This document shows, piece after piece, positions 58,664 to 64,000 of a stretch of DNA of 64,000 nt; within the stretch, counting starts at the first letter, position 1; each line of letters starts with the position of its first letter. Source of the DNA: Lawsonibacter sp900766145 (GTDB lineage: Bacteria > Bacillota > Clostridia > Oscillospirales > Oscillospiraceae); assembly GCF_030372275.1 (NCBI RefSeq), contig NZ_JAUDDJ010000003.1. One strand, written 5' to 3'. The position numbers and the translations under genes are program-made. The notes beneath the pieces were generated by a model. It did not search any database, was not told where the DNA came from, and saw only the letters and a program-made list of their open reading frames with translations.

Positions 58664-59086
58664 GTGGATGAAATCATTGTGATTCGAGCTGCAGACCCAG
58701 ATGGCAGCATATTCAGGGCAGTCGTAGATGTTTTGCGAGACAAGAAGGGAACGGTCACAGAGGTCATTCCGCCGGCCTCACCTGTGCTGCGTGTCGGAGA
58801 ACTGGAAATCCACCATGAGTACCGTAGGGTGCTGATGGCTGGCAGGGAAGTGCGGCTCAATCATGGGGAATATGCCATGCTTTACTGCATGGCCAGTTCA
58901 CCAGGGCAAGTGTTCTCAAAGGCACAGCTCTATGCGGCGGCCTGGGGAGAAGAATACCTGCATGGGACGAACTCCGTGGAAAATATCATCTGGCGGCTGA
59001 GGCAGAAACTGGAGGAAGATCCCAAGCATCCGACATACATAAAAACAGTGATAAGGGGAGGCTATAAAATTGGGAAGAGTCCCTAA
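58664..59086 (+). CDS. OmpR-type winged-helix protein without receiver domain, copy 3
   Basis: A 140-aa protein starting VDEIIVIRAADPDGSIFRAV, then an OmpR/PhoB DNA-binding domain (RLNHGEYAMLYCMASSPGQV, then NSVENIIWRLRQKLEEDP and KTVIRGGYKI). Start GTG at 58664 with TTGGAGG upstream. Third member of the paired DtxR/HTH cassettes and the last gene of the module 4 operon. Confidence 0.83.
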   Translation: MDEIIVIRAADPDGSIFRAVVDVLRDKKGTVTEVIPPASPVLRVGELEIHHEYRRVLMAGREVRLNHGEYAMLYCMASSPGQVFSKAQLYAAAWGEEYLHGTNSVENIIWRLRQKLEEDPKHPTYIKTVIRGGYKIGKSP

Positions 59087-59231
59087 TGGCCTTATAAAAA
59101 CAAATGAGGGCCGGAATCCTTTTGTTGGGATACCGCCCTTGCTGACAAAAACTTTCTTTGAATTTGATCTTTTGAGAAATCTCCATGATAAATTCATAAT
59201 TCCATGCTATCCTTGGGACAGGTGATGCTGA

Positions 59232-59900
59232 ATGAAACACATTTTAATTGTAGAAGACGAGCCGGATATTCAGGAACTGCTGCGGACCTATCTGGAAGAC
59301 GCTGGCTATCAAACCGCCGTGGCCGGAGACGGGGTGGTGGCCCTGGCCCTGTTCGGAAGTCAACACTTTGATTTGGTTCTCCTGGACTTAATGCTCCCCA
59401 AGATCGACGGGTTCGGTGTCTGCGAGTTAATCCGCCAGCAATCTCAAGTGCCTATTCTTATGCTCACCGCCTTGGACGGGGAGGAACAGCAGCTCCGGGG
59501 CTTTGGTCTGGACATCGACGACTATGTGACCAAGCCATTTTCCATGCCGGTGTTGCTGGAGAAGATTCGGGTCATCCTTCGTCGACGGGGGAGTGCGGGT
59601 GAGGACAGTCGCCTTCGGTACCGGGATCTATCTCTGGACCTGGACACACGGGAGGCGCTGCTGGACGGCCGTCCCCTGGAACTGACCACCCGGGAGTTTG
59701 AACTGCTCCATACTTTCTTGGATGCACCGGGGCGGGTGTTCACCCGAGAGATGCTGCTGGCGAAACTATGGGGTTATGACTTTTACGGAGACGAGCGGGT
59801 GGTGGACAGCCATATCAAGAATCTCCGCCACAAACTGGGTCGGGACTACATTGAAACTGTGAGGGGGGTGGGCTATCGTGCCGCGAAAGAAACTCTCTGA
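59232..59900 (+). CDS. OmpR family response regulator
   Basis: A 222-aa two-component response regulator. Receiver domain: IVEDEPD, phospho-acceptor Asp52 in LVLLDLMLPK, TALDGEE and Lys in VTKPFSM. The DNA-binding domain ends IKNLRHKLGRDYIETVRGVG. It overlaps the histidine kinase gene. Unlike the three HTH proteins upstream, the receiver is intact. No palindrome site precedes it, so it seems to belong to a separate unit. Confidence 0.93.
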   Translation: MKHILIVEDEPDIQELLRTYLEDAGYQTAVAGDGVVALALFGSQHFDLVLLDLMLPKIDGFGVCELIRQQSQVPILMLTALDGEEQQLRGFGLDIDDYVTKPFSMPVLLEKIRVILRRRGSAGEDSRLRYRDLSLDLDTREALLDGRPLELTTREFELLHTFLDAPGRVFTREMLLAKLWGYDFYGDERVVDSHIKNLRHKLGRDYIETVRGVGYRAAKETL

Positions 59901-61356
59901 GAGTCTGACCGCCCGCATTTTTCTGATTACTGCCGGCATCCTGCTCTTTGCCGGGACGGTCACCTTCGGCCTGATTGCCTGGGCCACCCCAAGCACCTAT
60001 ACCGCTGTGGTGAATAACGACCTCGCCGCCCAGGTGGATGCCCTGGCGGAACGGTTGGCGGACACCACGCCGGAGGACTGCGGCGCGCTGCTGGACGAGT
60101 TTACGCTTTCCTCCGGGGCCAGTGCCATGCTGGTGGGTCCGGACGGAGAACTGGTGGATACAGGGGCGAGTTTGACCGTCCAGGCCGTGTATGAGGACGA
60201 ACGTGTGGCCGTCACCACAGCGGAGGGAGACACGGTGGTCAGTTATGGGACGGGGACGGAAACCGAGGAAACCATGACCATCACCGCCTCTGATGGGGCC
60301 ACCATTGCCACCGAGGTGACCTTTGCGGGCCAGAGTGAGAGCTATACGCTCTATGTCACTCCCAGAGTTCAGGTGGAAAACCTGGCTGTGCGGGCACTGG
60401 TGCAGATGGCTCCCTGGATTTTGCTGGTGCTGCTGGCTTTCTCCATGCTGTGCGCTTTTTTCTACTCCCGGTACATTACCCGTCCCATTGTGCGCATGAG
60501 CAGCATTGCCGGGAAGATGGCGGAACTGGATTTCCACTGGGAATGCGGGGAAAAGCGTCGGGATGAGATTGGCAAACTGGGCCGCAGCTTAGACAAATTG
60601 GCCCAGAGACTGGATGCAGCCCTCACGGATCTGGAGAGCGCCAACCAAGCCCTGCGGGGAGAGGTAGAGCAGGAGCGGGAACTGGACCGGCAGCGAATGG
60701 CTTTTTTCAACGCCGCCTCCCACGAGCTGAAGACCCCGGTGACGATCCTGAAGGGACAGCTCTCCGGTATGCTGGAGGGAGTTGGTGTCTACCAGGATCG
60801 GGACAAATACCTGCTGCGCTCCCTTCAGGTGACAGGCCGGATGGAAAACCTGGTGGGGGAGATGCTGGCCATCTCCCGGATGGAGACAGGGTCTGTGGCT
60901 GTCAAGCAGGAGTGCGTGGAGCTGTCCGCTCTGATCGAGCGGCAGCTGACGCTGGACGCAGGATTGCTGGAGCAGCGTGAGCAGCGGCTGGTGTCCAAAT
61001 TGACGCCGGGGGTCACCGTCACCGGCGACCCGTCTCTCCTCGGCAAGGCCGTGGGGAACCTGCTCTCAAACGCAGCCCTCTATTCCCCGGAGGGGGCAGA
61101 GATCCGGGTGTGGTGCGGCCTGCTGGAGGGCCGCCCGGCCCTGACGGTGGAAAACACTGGGACTCATATCAGCGAGGATGCCATACCCCATCTCTTTGAG
61201 GCATTTTACAGGGAAGAAGGCTCACGGAACCGGGCCACCGGCGGCAGCGGCCTGGGGCTGTATCTGGTGAAGATGATTCTGGACCGCCACGGCGCAGAGT
61301 GCGCCATCGAGAATACGGCGGACGGGGTGCGGGCCACGGTGCGGTTTTCTGATTGA
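59878..61356 (+). CDS. sensor histidine kinase
   Basis: A 492-aa membrane kinase. TM1 is near 13-35, followed by a 145-residue extracellular sensor, TM2 near 178-200, a HAMP domain, the phospho-acceptor His282 in FFNAASHELKTPV, and an ATPase domain with GNLLSNAALYSPEG and GGSGLGLYLVKMILDRHGAE. Start GTG at 59878 overlaps the response regulator by 23 bp. Likely signal unknown; downstream a small lipoprotein, a hydrolase and an acetyltransferase may be its targets. Confidence 0.92.
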   Translation: MPRKKLSESLTARIFLITAGILLFAGTVTFGLIAWATPSTYTAVVNNDLAAQVDALAERLADTTPEDCGALLDEFTLSSGASAMLVGPDGELVDTGASLTVQAVYEDERVAVTTAEGDTVVSYGTGTETEETMTITASDGATIATEVTFAGQSESYTLYVTPRVQVENLAVRALVQMAPWILLVLLAFSMLCAFFYSRYITRPIVRMSSIAGKMAELDFHWECGEKRRDEIGKLGRSLDKLAQRLDAALTDLESANQALRGEVEQERELDRQRMAFFNAASHELKTPVTILKGQLSGMLEGVGVYQDRDKYLLRSLQVTGRMENLVGEMLAISRMETGSVAVKQECVELSALIERQLTLDAGLLEQREQRLVSKLTPGVTVTGDPSLLGKAVGNLLSNAALYSPEGAEIRVWCGLLEGRPALTVENTGTHISEDAIPHLFEAFYREEGSRNRATGGSGLGLYLVKMILDRHGAECAIENTADGVRATVRFSD

Positions 61357-61420
61357 GGGCACGGTGGATTTTACGGACACAATATGATAAAATAATACCA
61401 TTACACTGCGAATGAGGGAA

Positions 61421-61789
61421 ATGATGAAAAAATTAGGTTTCGCTTGTATCTTATGCTTTTCTCTGGCGCTGTTAAACGCTTGCGGCAACGCCACGTTTAA
61501 TGGCAGCAGCACCGGGAATGATACCCAGTTTATCATGGAATACAGTATCTTAAATACTTCCGATCACAGGGCGATGCCTTTGAAAACGGGCGATGTGATT
61601 GATACAACCGTCGTAAGTGACGATGGAAGTGTAGACATTCAGGTAGAAAACAGTGAGGGAGAGCAGATCTATTCAGAAACAGATGTTCCCACTTCTGAAT
61701 TTGAAATTGTGATCTCCCAAGACGATACTTACACATTTACCGTTACAGGACACAGGGCCAAAGGAAGCGTAAGTTTTGTAAATAGATGA
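61421..61789 (+). CDS. small lipoprotein, unknown function
   Basis: A 122-aa lipoprotein with signal MMKKLGFACILCFSLALLNA and Cys21. The mature part is a beta-rich domain with regular DDGSVDIQVENSEGEQIY and SQDDTYTFTVTGHRAKG strands. Start ATG at 61421 or 61424 following GAGGGAA. It lies 64 bp after the kinase gene and may be linked to the two-component system. No family recognised. Confidence 0.75.
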   Translation: MMKKLGFACILCFSLALLNACGNATFNGSSTGNDTQFIMEYSILNTSDHRAMPLKTGDVIDTTVVSDDGSVDIQVENSEGEQIYSETDVPTSEFEIVISQDDTYTFTVTGHRAKGSVSFVNR

Positions 61790-61810
61790 CCGGGAATTGA
61801 GGGAATGCCG

Positions 61811-62440
61811 ATGGAAAAGACGATTTTAGTTCACGGCTCCGGCCATAAGGCGGCCAGTTGGAAAGAGACCATCGCTTATCTAAATCACCCGGAGGAAATC
61901 TTCTGCCCGGAGTTGTCCGCTATTCTGGACGGGCGGGAGGCCATCTACCCCAATCTCCGTATTGCCTTTGAGGCGTACTGTGCCCAGGCGGGCGGGCCGG
62001 TTCACCTGTGCGGTCTCTCTCTGGGTGGAATTCTGGCCTTGGACTATGCGCTGGAGCATCCAGAGGATGTCAAGACCCTGGTGCTGATCGGTACGCCCCA
62101 CAAGGTTCCAAAGGGGACCTTTGCTCTCCAGAATGTGGTGTTCCGCCTTCTGCCCAAGTCTACATTCACGTCTATGGCTTTTGACAAGAAGAACACCTTT
62201 GCTCTGGGAAACTCCATGAAGGATCTGGACTTCAGCGGCAGGGTGGAGGAGATCCGCTGCCCCGCCCTGATCCTCTGCGGGGAGAAAGACAGTGCAAATC
62301 TGAAATCAGCCCATTTCTTGGCCGAACACATTCCGGACGCGGAGTTGCAGGTGCTGGAAAACACCGGTCATGTGGTGAATGAGGAGTCCCCCAAAGTATT
62401 GGCGGAGCGGCTGAACGACTTTTACGCACGGCATCTTTGA
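61811..62440 (+). CDS. alpha/beta hydrolase
   Basis: A 209-aa hydrolase with LVHGSGHKAASWKET at the N-terminus, nucleophile elbow LCGLSLGG (Ser70), ILCGEKDSANLKSA with a candidate Asp, and the catalytic histidine in ENTGHVVNEE. The ATG at 61811 is better spaced from GAGGGAA than the one at 61805. No signal peptide. Substrate unknown. Confidence 0.87.
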   Translation: MEKTILVHGSGHKAASWKETIAYLNHPEEIFCPELSAILDGREAIYPNLRIAFEAYCAQAGGPVHLCGLSLGGILALDYALEHPEDVKTLVLIGTPHKVPKGTFALQNVVFRLLPKSTFTSMAFDKKNTFALGNSMKDLDFSGRVEEIRCPALILCGEKDSANLKSAHFLAEHIPDAELQVLENTGHVVNEESPKVLAERLNDFYARHL

Positions 62441-62627
62441 CTGTATCGTGGGCGCTTGCGGCTGCGGCAGAATATAAACATCATTCGGGAGGTGAGGCGG
62501 ATGAAGCGCGGCCTTGATGTAGCTCCATGCAAGGCTTGACTTGGATGGACTTGTATGGAGCAAAATGTTAGCCATCCCAATGGCCTTGCATGGTGGAAAA
62601 GAAATAATCATGCAAAGGAGTATTGAG

Positions 62628-63281
62628 ATGAATTACAAAATGGTTGATTTCAGCACTTGGCCAAGAGGCGATCTGTTCCGGTTCTATATGGATCACATGC
62701 GGGTTGTCATGAGCCTGACGGTGGATGTGAACGTGACGCCGCTGGTTCGGTTCGTAAAAAAGAACGGCATGAAGTTCTATCCGACCATGATTTGGGTGGT
62801 GTCGCGGGTGATCAATTCCCATGAGGAGTTCAAGTATGGCTGGGATGCAGATGGAAACTTGATCCGTTGGGACCTTATCTCTCCCAGCTACGCCCACTTC
62901 CATCCGGAGGACGGAAACTTCACCAAGCTGGTCACACCCTATAGAAAGGACCTGACGGAGTTCCACACCCGTTTTCTGGAGGATCGGGAGAAATACCGGG
63001 ATCTCCGGGCTGTAGTGGAGGGCCAGCCAGCCAATCACTTTGACGTATCCTGCCTGCCCTGGGTACGTTACCGCCACTTCGATGTCCATGTGTTTGATCA
63101 GGGGGACTTTCTGGCCCCGGTGGTCACTTGGGGAAAGTACGAGGCGGAGGGCGATAAATTGGTCATGCCGCTGACAATGAATATCCACCATGCAGTGGCG
63201 GACGGCTTCCACCTATCCCGCTTTTTTGCGGAGGTGCAGGAGCTGATAGACCGCCTGACCACAGACAGTCCCGCAGACTGA
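62628..63281 (+). CDS. CatA-like chloramphenicol O-acetyltransferase family protein
   Basis: A 217-aa protein of the trimeric CAT family: MVDFSTWPRGDLFRFYMDHM start, FYPTMIWVVSRVINSHEEF middle, and the catalytic signature NIHHAVADGFHLSRFF (His187/His188). Length equals classic CAT-A. The ATG at 62628 follows AAAGGAG; the longer frame from 62541 lacks a site. Many Clostridia carry such proteins without known chloramphenicol resistance, so the acceptor may be different. A strong terminator follows. Confidence 0.87.
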   Translation: MNYKMVDFSTWPRGDLFRFYMDHMRVVMSLTVDVNVTPLVRFVKKNGMKFYPTMIWVVSRVINSHEEFKYGWDADGNLIRWDLISPSYAHFHPEDGNFTKLVTPYRKDLTEFHTRFLEDREKYRDLRAVVEGQPANHFDVSCLPWVRYRHFDVHVFDQGDFLAPVVTWGKYEAEGDKLVMPLTMNIHHAVADGFHLSRFFAEVQELIDRLTTDSPAD

Positions 63282-63349
63282 GGCAAGTGATGAATAGATT
63301 TCTCGGGTAGTATGACGCTATTTCAACAAATCACCGGATAAGATTAGGC

Positions 63350-63384
63350 AGAGGGGTGCCAGCATGATATGCTGTCACCCCTCT
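63350..63384 (+). terminator. terminator after the acetyltransferase gene
   Basis: Sixteen-base arms starting AGAGGGGTG and ending CACCCCTCT with one mismatch and a GAT loop. Confidence 0.88.
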
Positions 63385-63490
63385 TTGACTCAATATAAGT
63401 TTCCTGCTGGTTGATTTAATCAATCAAAATCAAATAGAACTCCATTGTTTTTCGGGTCTTTGTTCCTTATACCATAGTCAGGTGGTGAGC

Positions 63491-63631
63491 ATGATGAAAG
63501 AAATCAATCTTGGTCGAGTCCTGATTGAGAACCGCCGCAAGCGAGGAATTACGCAAGAGGAACTGGCGGAATATATCGGAGTTTCAAAGGCCGCCGTTTC
63601 AAAGTGGGAAATTGGGGTATCACTTAGATAA
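63491..63631 (+). pseudogene. XRE-family HTH regulator truncated at a junction
   Basis: Starts MMKEINLGRVLIENRRKRGI, then TQEELAEYIGVSKAAVSKWE, a complete XRE (HTH_3) helix-turn-helix. After the Trp-Glu, where such proteins go on with the rest of the domain and an effector region, the frame reads only IGVSLR and stops at 46 aa. The upstream region has TTGTTT, 17 bp, TATACC as promoter. The break coincides with a change to unrelated sequence, so the gene was cut, most likely by an inserted element. Confidence 0.7.
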
Positions 63632-64000
63632 AGATACCACACCAATCCCACGCTGACTTTTGCTCAACCGATACAGCCGGAGGGCTGGATAACAAGAAAA
63701 GGCGGTATGCGCCCCGTGGAGGGGTAGCGTACCGCCTTTTTTTGTGGGGGTTTCCAAAGGGGGCAACGCCCCCATTTGGCACACGACTTTGCGAAGCAAA
63801 GTGTAGTGTGTTATACGCTCTGTCGGCGTTGCCGTGAAAATGCCGTTGCCGCTGGGGAGGGCAAGGGCATTTGAAGCGGCAGGAAAACAGGGCTGTGCTT
63901 GTGTGGCGTGGAGCCGCAAGCGCAGGTCTGTTTTCGACAGCAGACAGGGCGTATATGAACACCCCCGTTCTTCGTCCTACGCTCTGACTTGTGGACAAAG
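63610..64000. mobile_element. probable terminal region of an integrated mobile element
   Basis: From about 63610 the sequence differs in style from the rest: GGTATC/GATACC inverted repeats flank the break (63616-63636), a strong stem-loop with T7 tail lies at 63698-63743, then GGGGGCAACGCCCCC and CTTTGCGAAGCAAAG hairpins follow. This resembles ends of Tn916/Tn1549-like conjugative elements in Clostridia as I remember them. No recombinase or relaxase is within the window. No credible gene was found in 63632-64000. Confidence 0.5.
63698..63743 (+). terminator. terminator in mobile-element end
   Basis: Arms AAAGGCGGTA(T)GC / GC(G)TACCGCCTTT with an internal CCCCGTGGAGGGG hairpin, then a T7 tract. 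Confidence 0.8.

Noticed and set aside
21018..59086. Siderophore or metallophore biosynthesis (NRPS, salicylate synthase, nicotianamine-like synthase)
   Set aside because: No adenylation, condensation, carrier or synthase motif found in any frame of adequate length.
63624..63998. Open frame of 124 codons on the minus strand in the mobile-element end
   Set aside because: It runs through two strong hairpins, has no ribosome site, and overlaps a second long frame; its residues show no domain pattern.
1..64000. CRISPR arrays, tRNA, rRNA, T-box or cobalamin/TPP riboswitches, Fur or PerR boxes
   Set aside because: No regularly spaced repeats, cloverleaf or recognisable aptamer core, and no GATAATGATTATC or TTATAATNATTATAA type site was found by eye; a covariance-model scan would be needed to exclude weak cases.

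Overview
The window is GC-rich and densely coded, and looks like chromosome of a low-redundancy gut Clostridia lineage, most likely Oscillospiraceae (Flavonifractor/Lawsonibacter/Oscillibacter-like). The reasons are Gram-positive lipoprotein signals, no outer-membrane genes, DUF6110, DUF3793, Cys-rich KTR and Trep_Strep-type ECF proteins, and strong AGGAGG ribosome binding sites. No rRNA, tRNA or CRISPR array was seen, so the taxonomic call is inference.

Layout. 1-2611: a left-truncated methyltransferase, an AraC regulator and an alpha/beta hydrolase. 2664-2866: a decayed AraC remnant. 2913-8592: two divergent operons. One holds a CobW/HypB-like GTPase, an orphan ABC ATPase and a cytosolic binding-protein-like gene. 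The other holds a Crp/Fnr regulator and an SsuABC/TauABC-type importer. 8682-11069: methyltransferase, lipoprotein, GNAT and DUF2249/CMD genes. 11212-14688: an ahpC/ahpF peroxidase operon with a 51-aa membrane protein, DUF3793 and flavodoxin. 14925-17905: methyltransferases, a membrane protein, an ATC-hydrolase-like protein and a solitary AraC-type HTH. 18009-20835: a metal P-type ATPase with small partner proteins. 21018-59086: a 38-kb metal-chelate import island. It has four YbtPQ/IrtAB-type heterodimeric ABC transporters, two ECF transporters, two Nik/Opp-type five-gene importers, three TetR, three AraC and three DtxR regulators. Each DtxR gene is followed by an OmpR-type DNA-binding protein that lacks a receiver domain. 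59232-63281: a two-component system, a lipoprotein, a hydrolase and a CatA-like acetyltransferase. 63491-64000: an XRE regulator cut short at what looks like the edge of a mobile element.

How it fits together. A 16-bp palindrome, GTTAG-N6-CTAAC, occurs twelve times (ten perfect in the outer pentamers, two with one mismatch). It sits in front of most of these operons: the GTPase operon, crp/fnr, both methyltransferase operons, ahpCF, and all the importer modules. Where a promoter is readable, the site lies just downstream of the -10 box, which fits repression. This ties peroxide defence, metal-chelate import and the methyltransferase operons into one probable iron/metal regulon. No siderophore biosynthesis gene is present, so the island may import chelates made by other organisms. 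The most unusual feature is a triplicated DtxR / receiver-less OmpR-HTH cassette with a conserved stem-loop between the two genes. The DtxR copies carry a hybrid metal site, with Asp as in MntR and Cys-Glu-His as in DtxR/IdeR.
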